From: Humulus lupulus
Taxonomy: Eukaryota; Streptophyta; Magnoliopsida; Rosales; Cannabaceae
Direction of reading: 5' to 3'
NCBI RefSeq assembly: GCF_963169125.1
Contig: NC_084794.1
Span: forward strand, 223,569,409 to 223,633,408
DNA: 64,000 nt
Shown: piece after piece, positions 1 through 11,531 of the stretch
Layout: the number at the start of each line of letters is the position of its first letter
Numbering within the stretch: the first letter of the stretch is position 1
The notes under the pieces: model-generated
Databases searched by the model: none
What the model was told of the DNA's origin: nothing
What the model saw: only the letters and a program-made list of their open reading frames with translations
Translations under genes and position numbers: made by a program

Positions 1-62
1 TTACAATTTTGAATATCACATGAGGCATTGTTATTAACTTTGAGGATTTCAAGTGGCGGCAT
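1..62 (-). pseudogene. LINE-B ORF2, start of RNase H domain (piece, runs off window)
   Basis: Read on the minus strand, this fragment gives a peptide beginning PPLEILKVNNNASCD, which resembles the start of the RNase H domain at the end of plant L1-type ORF2 (usual pattern P-x-K-x-N-x-D-A-S). It resumes LINE-B after the solo LTR at 63-3946: the minus-strand frame coming from 3947 runs into this one if the LTR and one target copy are removed. The rest of the element lies beyond the left edge. The first catalytic Asp appears as Asn (NNNAS for NxDAS), so activity is unlikely. The fragment is short; the call rests mainly on continuity with LINE-B. Confidence 0.6.
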
Positions 63-3000
63 TGTAACGACCTGAATTTTCAAGACTCGATAATGCGGAA
101 ATATAAATGTTTTCATTTAACAAAATGTCTCAAAAACTCGTATAAAAAAAACTTTTTAAAAAGTCGTATGACCATACTTAACATTTAATACAAACATATT
201 TTATAAAGAGTAGAGTGAGTCCAGTTTAGGAAAATAGCACAACATTTCCAAAAATAAAACGGCTTCCCAAAAGGTCGGTCCACATGTACATTTGCAAGAT
301 AGCTCCAGCGCTCACTGCTCTACGTTGCTCTTGCTCTTACCTACAACATGAAACAACTAGGTAAGTGAAAACGCTTAATAAGTTCAACTTTCAAATAAAA
401 GCATGCAGAGAATTAGGGTTCCGAATCTATCCGGACCCTACACAATCAATTTCAAGAACGCAAAAGCGTCCTGATAAACTTATGGTCATGCCTGATAACC
501 AATGACAAATTTATTTCATATAAACAGATAAATTCCTGCATTCAGAAAATCTCAGAACAAGCAGATATATTATATCACAACTATTTTTTTTTATCAACAA
601 TTCGGGCGTAACACACCCTCCAGCATAAATGCTAATCTGTAAGAGAGAAACGAGTCTCAACACTAAGATCTAGCCAATAAATATCCCCATCAAGGGGTAA
701 CTATCGTGTTACCTAGGACATCGCTACTTATCCAAGAGTAAATCACTCACAATGGTAACCAATCACTACTTATCCAAGAGTGTAATCGAAGTTACACGAG
801 TTTATAGAGACTTATATGTTAATCAGTAGTGCTGGCGAGCAGTTGCCCCTAGGGTGTTCAGCCTCACTCAAACTTGGCAACCCCTAGTAACTCTAGGCAC
901 TCTCACTGAATGGCCAATATTCACGGCTGCTATTCGGGAATAACTTATCAGAGCACTTGCTCGGGTTCTAACCGTTCACTTATTAAGTAAGCATGAGGGC
1001 CCTTAGGTTCCATTCATTTTGGTGCCCCTAGGTTTAACCAGCAATCCTCATCTCTTGGCCACTCGTCGCGGTAATGAACCGGACATAATAAAATCCAGCA
1101 GTGTAACGGGGATCAAACGTCTAGAATATGACAGATATCTACCATTCATATTTTCTAAATCAGTACCCACTAGACTAACGTCTCTAAGCAACTTTCTACG
1201 ACAGTGTATATATGTGCATGTGTCCCTATACTAACATACAATACAATAGTCATTTCATGTTGCAGCCACACAATATAAGTTGACTTACTTTGAGTCCCTA
1301 GCTCTCAGCAGGATTTCACCCTCCAATATATAATCCAGTTATGCTTTAGCCAATACTATAATTATCCATACAGTATACTCGGATTAATTATGACGCTTCA
1401 TAATTCATTATTATTATTTTGGGTAGTTTGGTCATTTTAAAAATTATTTGTAAGGATTAATGATCCTTATTTTGTTTTAAACCCATTAAGGAAATTCATA
1501 CAAAAATATTTGAGACTAAACCCTAAGTTTCGGGGAGACCTATCCTATGGTCTCGATATCTAGGCTCCGGTATCACAATAGTATTTTCCCAAAATCCGCT
1601 ATAAATCTTATTCTTTAAAAGTATCGCTATTAACCTGAACTTTCAACAAGTCGGTTAAATATATAGAGGATTTTAGCCGGTATTATATCTATAAAATACT
1701 AATTAAATTCCTTAATTATTTTTCAAGAAATAAACTCTTACTTTTCCTTTTATTTTTCTTAAGGTTTTAAATCTCTAAAAACCGTTTTAAGAAAATAGCC
1801 TAATTTTATATTAATTAGGAAAACTGTTAAAAATTTCTCATCTTGACTAGTTAATTTTTGCGAAGTCAATTAATCAAGTTTACTTACTAGAAAAATACTT
1901 CACTAAATTATTTTCTCAAAATATAGGGTTTTAAACCCTCTTTTAATTTATTAATGTATTAATAAATTAATTCTTTTATTTTTAGAAAGAATAAAAATTC
2001 TTTAATAAAAATAATTCTCACCAAACTCAAAGTGGTATTTTAGGTCAAAATATGTTTTCAAGACTAACCAAGTTTTTATCTTGCAATAAACAAAATTTTA
2101 CTTTTTACCTTAAGTTCCAAAATCTCATTTTTACATTAAGTGTGAAAACCCTATTTTTCATATTTTTAACTACATACTTTGTTAGTTCATAACTTGAAAT
2201 TTACTTACCCAATTGTTACCAAAATTTCCTATTTCTATTTTTGGTATGCCATTTAGGTCATTGTAAAATCTTAGGTCAAAATGAGCATTTTTTATTGGTG
2301 AAATTATTTTCCAACAATGAGGTAAAAATGACATTATTTTCAAGTCCTTATTTTTTTTTCCCAAACTTTGACACTTAATAACTTTCAAAACGTTCAGTAT
2401 TTTCTTACCAAATTTTACTGTGGAATACTAGGTTATTTGCCCTATAATATGTCCACCAAAATTTAGAAAAAACTGGGTTCATTTGCCCTATACAGTGGCT
2501 GTCCAAATTTAGTCCCGAAATTAAGAATACGAAAAAACAATTTTTTACCTAAACTTTGAAATAGCATAACTCACTCATTTTTAAACATTTTTGAGTGTTT
2601 CAAAAGCTCAATTTTATGTAATCAATATCAACAACATCAAAGTATAATTAAATTTTACAAAATCAATATACAGTGGATGTTTGACCCTTTGGAAGTCACA
2701 GCTCAAAACATGTATTTTGTTTCAGGGTTTCCAACAAAACCCTTGGGGGTTTTGGTCCCTATTTTCAAAAATCAGCACACAAGCATTATAAAAATTATAA
2801 AACAATTACCATAATCTTATTACATCTCCAATAAGAAAATTTAAGCATTAAATATATAAAATAATGCTTAAAAATAAAAATCATACAATAACAACCATAA
2901 AAAGTAAACTTTTTACATCTTCTTGTTCTTGCTTAAGGTTTGGATCTTCCTATTAGCTTTGGCTCCTTCAAAACTCTTTCAAAACCTTAACCAACTCCCC

Positions 3001-3946
3001 CCAGCAACATAGATAATTAGCTAATGAACAATCTATGGTTAAAACTTTACAAAAGTCTAGTTTATTGAAACTTTACCTTAGGGAAAAAACCTTCCTAAAC
3101 CAAAGCTTAATGCTTCCAAGCCTCCTTAGTGTTCTTGAGGTTGAAGATGGACAGAAAACTTGAGAGAGTTTTAAAAAAAAAAGATGAGAGTGTTTGTGAG
3201 AGTATAGGGTCGGTTTTGGGGGATTAGAAGAGTTTATACAACTAAAAAAAAAAAAAATCCTAAAACACTCAAGTGTTTTACTACCCACTTGACTATTTAC
3301 CCTAAATTTAAAATGAGATTAAACTTAATAAATTTGGTCCACCCAATTAAACTATATCACATGGCCGGTCACCCCTTTTGTTATATATGTAATCATATTT
3401 TTTTTATATAAAGGTTAATAAATATTTCCTAAGAAGAAAAAATCCAATTTGACTTCCTATAACATTTTTCACCCTTATTAAGTTTTAAACACAAAACTTA
3501 ACACGTAATAATTAAATTAAATGTCTTTCACATTTAATTTAATTAATCACAATAAAATTTAACCTAAGGTCCATTTATGGAATAAAATTCCCCAATTTGG
3601 TAAAATTAAGCATTTAACACAAAATGCCCTAAAATTTCCATTTTCTCTTAGGTTTATTATTTTTTACCAAACTTTAATTTTTATGAATGTATTTTATGCC
3701 CAAAATATATTTGACATATTTTTCATTTTATTTTATGAGATTTTTACTCGATCAGGTTTTTTTGTGTCGGTCCAAGACCGAAAGTCTTATCTTGACTTTT
3801 AAATCACAAAATTCATAATTTGGCTAGCAATAACTCATGGAATAATTTCCAAACAAATATAATATTATTTAAAATAATATTCTTAACTCGGAGAAAAAAT
3901 CTCGACCCGAGTCGTTTCAAGGTACCCAAAAACGCAGGACGTTACA
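63..3946 (-). mobile_element. Solo LTR of a Ty3/gypsy-type retrotransposon, about 3.9 kb
   Basis: The block begins TGTAACGACC and ends GGACGTTACA, the extended TG...CA termini typical of plant chromovirus LTRs and shared with Gypsy-2 in this window. It contains no gag or pol, and its small ORFs resemble nothing. It interrupts LINE-B. The flanks GGCAT (58-62) and GGCGT (3947-3951) look like a 5-bp target duplication with one C-to-T type change at a CpG. Together these indicate a solo LTR left by LTR-LTR recombination. Minus orientation is inferred from a TATA-like box and from resemblance to the Gypsy-3 LTR start. At 3.9 kb it is longer than the other LTRs here. A very long degraded non-coding element is the alternative. 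Confidence 0.75.
3233..3239 (-). promoter_or_regulatory. Candidate TATA box of the solo LTR
   Basis: Minus-strand GTATAAA lies in an otherwise purine/T-rich part of the LTR. Position and orientation would suit the LTR promoter, but AT-rich sequence gives such matches easily. Confidence 0.3.
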
Positions 3947-5366
3947 GGCGTGGCCCATCTAGCCACAGCGCCAATGTTCACGGCATCCATCGGGCGTGAA
4001 TCATTAACATATATTTATTAGATTCCCAATACCTCATCAAGTAGTCTATCGCCGCATTCACTATGAGTTCATCATTTAACAAGATATTCTCATTGACAAA
4101 TTTGTTCCTAACCATCAAAATCTTTCCAAGGTTAACTGTGCTAAGGCAGTTATTTAAAGTAAGCAGGAACTCATAGAAATTAGACCCAGTGGGGTATGAA
4201 ATGTTCATACTAGCTAGGATTCCATGAATTTCTTTGAGACTCTGACAAACCCATGGAGCATGAAAAACATCTTCAAGGCCTTTAAGGCAACAAGGGCATG
4301 TTGGCATCGTTGGGACCCCTCGATGATGAAGCTGAGACATACAAGGCAACCAATTGTGGGAGGATTTCCAAATGAATATCTTAACTTTAGGAGGCAAACA
4401 AAGGGACCATAGTTTTTTACACCACCCCGAAGAACCACTAGAAGATGATGCTTGACCCAATCCTCTTTATTGAACCAGGAACCAATACACGCTTCTAACA
4501 GTATACATCCTAGAGTCTTCATGATGCCACACAAGAATATCATTGATGTTATTGGATGGTCTGGGAATGGAAAGGATAGCTTCAGCCTCATCCTTTATAA
4601 AAGCGTTAGTAACCTTAGTCACATCCCATAGTCCATTTTTGGGAAAAAGAGAATCTACCTTAGAGTTAGATGGGAAGTTTTTGCTGGAGAGAGAACGTAG
4701 AGCATTACCTCTAGGAATCCAATCCTCATAAATAGACACTGAAACACCATTGCCTATTTTCCATCTTGCGCCCTTGACAAATGCTTCCCTTCCCCAAAGA
4801 ATACTTCTCCAAATAAAGGAGGACTTATTCAGCTCCATGGCTTCTAAGAACGAGGAATTGGAATGGTAGATGCCTTTCATAAATTGCACCACAAGAGAAT
4901 CCGGATTATTATAGTGCCTCCAAGCTTGCTTAGCTAAAAGAGACTGGTTAAACAAGAGTAAGTTACGAAAACCAAGCCCCCCATCATTTTATGCCAACAG
5001 AGGTTGTCCCATTTATACCAGTGCATTTTATTCTTGTTCTGAATGCCCCCCCCCCCCCCCCCCCCCCACCTGAACTTGGCACACATACTATGAATCTCAT
5101 TAATCAATTTCACAGGGAGTCTGAAAAGATTCATAGCATAGGTGGATATAGACTGAATATCAACTTTTAAAAGAACTTCCCTGCCACCAGATGAAAAAAC
5201 TTAGATTTCCAAATAAAGAGATTACTCCAAATTTGGTCTCAGATAGAATGAAAAAGATATTTTTTACTCCTCCCTGCAAAACAAGGGAGGCCCAAATATT
5301 TCTCATGGGAAGTTATCTCGTTAACTCCCAAGACATCAATCATCTCATTCTGCTCACGGGGGGGCA
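3947..5366 (-). pseudogene. LINE-B ORF2, reverse transcriptase thumb and zf-RVT region
   Basis: The minus strand reads as the C-terminal half of a plant L1-type ORF2 in several frames. From right to left there is the post-catalytic part of reverse transcriptase (a YLGLP-like segment around 5310), FRLPVKLINEIHSMCAKFRWGG (5040-5130), WRSILWGREAFVKGARWKIGNG with a GVSVSIYEDWIP segment (4690-4830), and a zinc-finger-like zf-RVT domain with LWSLCLPPKVKIFIWKSSH and CPCCLKGLEDVFHAPWVC (4230-4420). Frame changes near 4460 and 4950 and a homopolymer at 5046 show decay. The reverse transcriptase fingers and palm that should lie between endonuclease and thumb are missing. LINE-B is a dead, internally deleted element. 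Confidence 0.85.
5046..5067. repeat. Homopolymer run of 22 C (22 G on the coding strand of LINE-B)
   Basis: An uninterrupted C22 lies inside the LINE-B reverse transcriptase thumb, where the family usually encodes W-G-G only. On the minus strand it is a G22 run that would favour G-quadruplex formation. Its exact length is liable to sequencing and assembly error. Confidence 0.9.
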
Positions 5367-6080
5367 CTAAAGGGCTAAAACAAATAGCTGATTTGCAAAA
5401 TTAAAAAGTTGTCTCAACGCCATAAAGTGAAGATGCTTTACCAATGACGATGGGAAAAGATCTAACCATTGTCTATTACCAAGAAATTGGTCAAGTTGAG
5501 TTTGAGTGAACACACCTGCTGGACGTCTATTACATAAGGTGTATTTGGGTCCTAAAAACCCCAAGTCAGTTAACTCACAATCAACGAGAGCCATATTAAA
5601 ATTTTGCATGAGATAGCTAGGTCGTTCACCACCCCCATCTTTCTCATGATCAAATAAGATTTCATTTAGGTCCCAAGCCCATAACCAAGGACCGGAATAA
5701 GATTGAGCTAATATCTGCAATACCTTCCAAAATTCAATGCGCAAGTGAGCCTTCGGTTGCTCATAAAGTCTAGTAAAGGTCCAAGGTGGAGTCAAATCTA
5801 AAGAGATTATAACATCAATATGGGCTTGTGTATGGGATATGAGACTAACATGAATATTATCCTTCCAAAAAGTAAAAGCCCACCACTCCTCCCAATCTTA
5901 TTGACCACCAATTTCCCACTAAACCCCAATCAGACACGAATCAATTCAAGATGTGTGTCTATACTGAGTGTCTCTGATAAGAAAATACAATCGAGATTGA
6001 AATCTCGTACGTGGGTCTGTAGAGCATGGAATTTCCTATCTTGACCCACACCTCAAACATTCCAAGCCATTACGTTACTC
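5367..6080 (-). pseudogene. LINE-B ORF2, apurinic-type endonuclease domain
   Basis: On the minus strand a Met-Ala-Trp-Asn start near 6070 is followed by an L1-type exonuclease-endonuclease-phosphatase fold: LDCIFLSETL (catalytic Glu) near 5990, GRSGGLLLFWKDN near 5890, and WLWAWDLNEILFDHEKDGG (equivalent of the GDFN motif, Gly replaced by Trp) near 5680. In this family the domain nicks the target for priming. Two in-frame TGA codons stand where Arg is usual (residue 6 and the residue before LGFSGK), consistent with CGA-to-TGA decay. The domain stops at 5367 and passes directly to thumb sequence, so the catalytic reverse transcriptase core has been lost. Confidence 0.85.
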
Positions 6081-6398
6081 ATGATGTCTGGTGGTCCTGC
6101 GCTACAAGCACCGCATATATCTGATCATTGGAACCACCCTCCCCAACTAATGAAGGTAAAGGGAGAGGAGGGATCAAACTTATTTTAGTTGCCTCTACCG
6201 CTTTTGGGTCGAATTGAAAAATGCTCCCAGAAGACTATTGGTACTCAGGTATGCTTATCGTAAGGCTTGACAATGCATTGTGATTGTTGCTTAACTCGGT
6301 TAAGACGCATGTTAGCTCTCTTGACAAACTTCTTTGACCCTCCCTTCTGAATAGCCTGCTGTCCCGTTAACAATGAAGCAAAAAGTATCCTGCCTATG
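6081..6398 (-). pseudogene. LINE-B ORF1 tail and ORF1/ORF2 spacer
   Basis: The minus strand gives a basic peptide with GGSKKFVKRANMRLNRVK, typical of the C-terminus of plant L1 ORF1, followed by stops and then the ORF2 start at about 6070. The rest of ORF1 is absent: at 6399 the sequence changes to the A-tail of LINE-A. LINE-A may have inserted here, but I could not find the remaining LINE-B ORF1 beyond the 5' end of LINE-A. Confidence 0.55.
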
Positions 6399-6802
6399 TT
6401 TTTTTTAAATAAAATAAACTTCACTAAAGGGCTAAATCAGCCTCCAAAAGAATCAACAAATCAGACAGGACATGTAGCCTTATGTACACAAGACTTGAAT
6501 TATAACAAGAATGCCTAGCCAAATAATGGGCAACTCTGTGAACAGATCTTTTAACAAACTCAATTAAAACATTTTTACATTGAGATTTCAACACCAGACA
6601 ATCTCTAACATGAAGACCAAAAGGAGAAGCCAATGTAGTAGGGTTATTAATCGTCTGTACAACTAGCTAGCAGTCCGATTCGATGACTGCATTATGCCAA
6701 TGTTGATTCTTCACCCAGCTAAGAGCTTATGTGATACCAAGAATTTTAGCTTCATGAGGTTTGATAACATTTGAATAACATTTCATCCTTGCTTCCAGCA
6801 AC
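6399..6802 (-). pseudogene. LINE-A piece 4: RNase H end, 3' UTR and A-tail
   Basis: The minus strand encodes the C-terminal RNase H region of an L1-type ORF2, including WVKNQHWHNAVIESDC (about 6670-6720), ASPFGLHVRDCLVLKSQC and VHRVAHYLARHS (about 6500-6620). A short 3' UTR ends in a run of eight A (window T run 6399-6406). The frame continues from the piece beginning at 25998: the GWLLE context is interrupted exactly by Gypsy-2. At least two in-frame stops are present. This is the 3' end of LINE-A. Confidence 0.85.
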
Positions 6803-9240
6803 TGTAACGTCCCGAATTTGCTAATAGGGCTAAGTGCCTTGATTATTGTGCCAAGAGGGCAAAATCAGATTTATATGTGGATTTAATTGAATATATGTGA
6901 GATTATGTGAAATATATGAGTTATATTAAGATAAGACCATTTATGCATGTTCATGTGTATTAAATATGCATGTGGGCCTGTTTTTGTGAAAAGGGCATTT
7001 TCGTAATTTTGACCCGTTGAGGGTATAATTGTAATTATATGTATTATGTGATTGGATCAACATTACTATGTGGATATATTTGCGATAACTGGTTTAAGTC
7101 GATCCTTTAAAGCAATTTGGCGAAAAAGTCACAACATGGATTTATACTCGGCTCGGGGTGAGCCAAGGGGTATTTTGGTAATTTTATGAAGGTCAGAAAT
7201 TAGTGGAACATTATTGGAGAAAATAATTGTATTTGGAGGGTTTGTAATTTAATTAGGAATTTAGGGTGTTAATTTGGGGTTTAGTGGAGTTGGTGGCAAA
7301 TGACCTTGGTACCCTTGAAGGTTGCCTTAGGGGTTAATTGTTGGTGGGGGTATTATGGTCATTTGACCTATTCATTAGTGTAATGGGAAGCAGCCTTAGG
7401 GGAAAACACTTACACGTTTTTTTTCCCTTTCCCTTGGTGCTCTCTTATGGTGCTTTGATGCTAAGGAAGGTCTTGAGCTTGAAAGGGTTTTTTTGGTGAT
7501 TCAAGAAAGCTTGGAAGGATTTGAGGAGCAAGGGAAGGAGCTAGGAGCTGCCAAGGGTCTCTATATTTAGCTGAAACTCAAAATTCAGAGGAGGTGAGCA
7601 CTTAGATATCATGTTTTTCATTTCAATGGTTGTGTTCTTGAGTTTTGGGGAATTGAGTTTGGATATAAGTATTTTGGGGATTTGATGTTGCTTAGGTCAT
7701 AGTAATTGGTTTTTAAATTGAATTTAGGGTCTGTTTGCTGTTGGAAGTTTTGATTTGCAAAATGATTCTCAGATTTTGGGAGAGAAACTTGAGTTTGAAA
7801 TTCAAGAAGTGCAAATTGCGTTCTAGTGTTGTTTTGATAAGTTTCAATGAGTATTTGTGGTATAATAACTTTGGTTTTGGGTTGTTAGGATTTTATGAGG
7901 CGTTTTGTGGTTGTAAACTTGCTGGGAAGTCTGCTTGGGGTTGATTTTCTGGGTCTGGTATGCAGGGGAATCGCGATTTTGGTTTTGGGGAAGAACATGT
8001 TAGCTTCTCAGTAATTTTGGGTTTCTAGTGACCTAGCACAACCGCGCTAGTGTCCTAGAAACCAAGGGATTTTGATTTTTGGGTTTCAGAGTTAGGAGCG
8101 CGACCGTGCCATGTGTCCCAAATTATGGTTTTTCTAGTTTTAGGATTAGGGCTCGGGGAGCTCGGGAATCCTTTTGGTGGTCCACTTGGGGGCTAGGGTG
8201 ATGTTTCTAACGTCCCAACAATTGGGAAAAAGTAATCTTAAGTGTAAGGTCTAGGGTAAAGCTCGGGAATTGGAGTTGATCCCTAATAAGAGTATGTTTA
8301 CGTTGTGACTAGATTATCGCAAGGCTTGGGATCAGGATCGTACTTGAGGCCTTATTTTCCATCGCACAAAACTCGAGGTAAGAAAACTGCACCTTGGTTG
8401 TGATCGGGGCTTGAACCCCTGTAATTGAATACTACTGTGGTTGTAAATGTGATTATACAGTTAGACATGCTTGTATACACTGTATCTAATTGCGTGATGT
8501 GAAATATATATGTGATTATATCTATTCTAAAGGCATGCCTAAGGGTGCCAGGGCCAACAACAAGCGTGCGGAACACAACCCCACCTAAGCAAGCCAGGGT
8601 CGGCTATAAGACCAGAGGACTCGGCAAAAGGGTGTCGATCCTGAACGTCATATAAAAAAACAGAAGTCTCGTTTGCACTTAAATAACTGTATTGATTAGT
8701 GAAAATGAATTATGTGATTGGTTGAGCAGGTTGTCACTAGAAAGCTTACGGGTTATGTCCTGTTGTTTACTGAATTTTTCAATTTAAGTGGACTGCTTAT
8801 ATACTGTTGTTCATTTGTATTTTTTTAATTGTGTTTTTTTGCTGGGCCTTAGCTCACGGGTTCTATGTGGTGCATGTAAGGGAAATGGAGAGCTGGACTA
8901 GCCATGAGTTGGAGAGCTTCAGGGATGGTGTGCACATATGCAGCCTACTCGACCGCCATGACCAGGATAGCTTGGGAGGAACTAGGGTTGAACCCTATTT
9001 TTCTGCTTAGGATGACTAATTTGTATCTAATCCATCGTTTATCAGTCTGTAAACACGTTTTTGGGATTCACGTATAAACTTAATATTTTAATGAAAAAAA
9101 TTACTTCGTTGATGAAATTTTTTAATACGTAACCTTGATTTAGTCTTTAATTACACATTTTAGTCCAAATGACTTGCTTAGCGAGTTAAGCACTATTTTA
9201 AACACACAGTGTAATGGTCTTGGCTAACCAGGACGTTACA
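6803..9240 (+). repeat. Gypsy-2 5' LTR
   Basis: It begins TGTAACGTCCCGAATTTG and ends CCAGGACGTTACA, matching the 3' LTR at 23996-25997 throughout, apart from substitutions and a net loss of about 440 bp in the 3' copy. The termini form a 7-bp inverted repeat (TGTAACG/CGTTACA). Confidence 0.9.
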
Positions 9241-9242
9241 AC

Positions 9243-9255
9243 TTGGTATCAGAGT
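9243..9255 (+). other. Primer-binding site of Gypsy-2 (initiator tRNA-Met type)
   Basis: TTGGTATCAGAGT starts two bases after the 5' LTR and matches the complement of the 3' end of plant initiator tRNA-Met (TGGTATCAGAGC). Confidence 0.9.
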
Positions 9256-9589
9256 GGTATAAGGTTAAGGGTTCTTGAAGACTGGTTGGGTGTGTACACT
9301 CGCCACTAAAGATAAGATTGACTCACGGTTTGGTATCTAATAGTGTGATTATGTGCTTAATTGTTTAAGTTGAACCTAAATGCCTTATCTGCATGCTAGA
9401 ATAGAGAGCATGATTTGTATATGTATCCTGTGGGAGTAAGGCTTGATAATTGATGCATGAATGTTATAGACTTGTGTCTTGGTATGCATATTGTATATGG
9501 CTATTGTGTTGTTTGGCCCTGTTCATGGAATAGTTCTGGAGATGAATATCATGCCTGATAGGTTAAGTCATTGACTGCAGACAAATTCA

Positions 9590-10080
9590 GAAGCTATGTA
9601 TCAAAGGCAATCAATTGGACCAGACATGGTTGATGTCGGGGTTGCGGATGACAGTCATGGCTAGATACTTCCATCTGCCCTCTAGAATTGGCAGCAAATG
9701 TTTTCTGGTATGCAAGCAAGATTGTAAGAGCAAGAGAAAGAGATTAGGTGATTGAGACAACAAGTTTTGTTAGGGAACGTTGTTCCGTATGTTTTGACAA
9801 CCACAACACTAGTTTCAGTTCAACCTGAGGGTGGAAACAGATGGGAATTGTTGTATGAAGGATTCCAGAAGCATTATCCTCCAGTTTTCAAAGGAGGCTT
9901 TGATCCGTTCAGAGCTGAACAGTGGATGGACATGATTAGTTCCATCCTTGAATATATGGGAGTATTAGGCAATGATAGAGTGGCTTGTGCCACATACTTG
10001 TTGCGAGAGGATGCCCGGACGTGGTGGGAAGTGGTAACCAAGACTCGGAATGTTGTCATGATTGGTTGGGAGGAATTTAG
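9590..10080 (+). pseudogene. Gypsy-2 gag, N-terminal half
   Basis: The plus strand encodes the N-terminal half of a chromovirus gag capsid: a WQQMF segment near 9690, then WELLYEGFQKHYPPVFKGG, FRAEQWMDMISSILEYMG and DARTWWEVVTKTRNVVMIGWEEF. It closely parallels Gypsy-5 gag. Two in-frame stops (TAA and TGA, about 9725-9750) lie in the predicted coiled-coil stretch before LRQQ. The frame is cut at the WEEF motif by Gypsy-3 at 10081 and resumes at 20467 with roughly 190 residues missing by comparison with Gypsy-5. Confidence 0.88.
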
Positions 10081-10752
10081 TGTAATGCCCCGACTAATTC
10101 TAGACCCCGGACCATTAAAAACTACTAAACATAACTACTATTTTGGAATACATACATACATAAAATATTAGAACTTTATTAAAATCCAAAATACGGTACG
10201 AAATACAAAATAAGGTATGGGTGCCCATTGTTTAGTACATAAAACATAAAAACATAAACTTTAATCAATCGTTTAAATAATAAATGCGGAAATACATAAA
10301 ACATAAATTAAAAGACTTTAAACAATGTCATCCTCGATCTTCCTGCAGTCCATTCAATCCATCCACCCCCAATACACATGCCAAGCTGCCACAAATTTGT
10401 CCCGCCTTCCAAGTTCATTTTCCTACACCATCTAAAATAAAAGGAATGAGTCTAATACCCAACAAGGAAAATCTACTAAAAAAAACATATATCATAAATC
10501 ATAAGACTATATCATAAAACATATACTATAAAACATATGACGTAAAAACGTATATCATATAGGACTACAATATTAATGGCCATTAACTCATTACCGTGGT
10601 ATGTGATAAAACCATCTAGGTCCTCTGTCCACTAATCAAGGTAGGGTAAATCATAACTTTACTCCACGATAAGAAAATAACTTTGGGGTTTGCTATCTAA
10701 GCAACTATAAGCCCCAAGTGACTACAAAACATATCAACATAACATATCATAT

Positions 10753-11531
10753 TAGAGCTGTAAATATGGGTCGGACTTTCTAGCACGGCACGAAACCAGC
10801 ACGAGCACGACACAACACGAAAAAGTATGGGCTTGGGTCAGGTACGACATGAATTGAAAATTGGCATGGCATGGCACGACACGACAAGCCCGAATGCACC
10901 ACATGAAAGCACGAACAAACTATCCCGAAAGCACGACACGATAAAATGCCTGATATTTTGACATTAATAATGATGATAAATTTTTATTTGTCAATTATCT
11001 ATAAATTAAAATGATAATAAAAGTCTATTATTTTTCTCAATGTTTATATTTTTATAATTATATTAATTTATTTTGAGATTTGTGAGTTAAATTTTTTAGC
11101 ATTTATTAGTAGGTATTCAAATTCTAATAATTATCTTTGATATAATTTTGAGTAAAGTATTGTTAAAAAGTATATAAAAATATCTAAAACTATAATTTAA
11201 ACAAAGAAATGTATTTGGATTGGTGGTGAGTCCATTGATTGTTAAAGAGGAGGTGGAGGGTTCAATTCCCCATCCTCACATTTTTTGGCAATAATAAAAT
11301 GAGCCTAAAAGTTGGCCCAAATAAGAAAAGTGGGATGGCCCGAATAAGGAAAGTGGATCGGCCCGACACGGCACGAGCACGACACGACATGGGCTGGGCT
11401 TATGGGCCATGCTGGGATTACTCTTTCAAATATGGGCCAGCCCGGCCCGACACGAATTGAAATACTGGCCCAACCCAAATTATTCGGAGGCACGAAAATT
11501 TGGGCCTGGCCGGGCCACATTTACAGCTCTA
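10753..11531. mobile_element. Non-autonomous hAT-type MITE in the Gypsy-3 LTR
   Basis: The insert begins TAGAGCTGTAAAT and ends with the inverted copy ATTTACAGCTCTA, flanked by a perfect 8-bp duplication TATCATAT (10745-10752 and 11532-11539). An 8-bp target duplication and TAGxGCTGTAxAT ends fit hAT elements. The sister LTR at 19305-19340 lacks it. Both subterminal regions are rich in GGCCC/GGGCC and CACGACACG words, and the core is AT-rich. No ORF of note is present. The ends resemble those of the full-length hAT at 58599-63127 (TAGGGCTGTACAT), so that group could supply transposase in trans. Confidence 0.9.
11258..11277 (+). promoter_or_regulatory. Pol III B-box-like motif inside the MITE
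   Basis: GGTTCAATTCC agrees with the B-box consensus GGTTCRANYCC and is followed by a pyrimidine-rich stretch resembling a tRNA acceptor side. I cannot fold a convincing cloverleaf or find a good A box, so this is a motif match only. Confidence 0.3.

Noticed and set aside
1019..1234. 71-codon ORF in the solo LTR
   Set aside because: Short, isolated, no motif; expected by chance in a 3.9-kb non-coding LTR. The same holds for 2182-2388 and 3073-3288.
6081..6802. LINE-A and LINE-B as one element
   Set aside because: Both contain their own endonuclease, thumb and RNase H sequence and differ in sequence, and an A-tail at 6399 separates them.
11215..11285. tRNA gene in the MITE
   Set aside because: A B box is present but no cloverleaf or good A box could be drawn; kept only as a motif.
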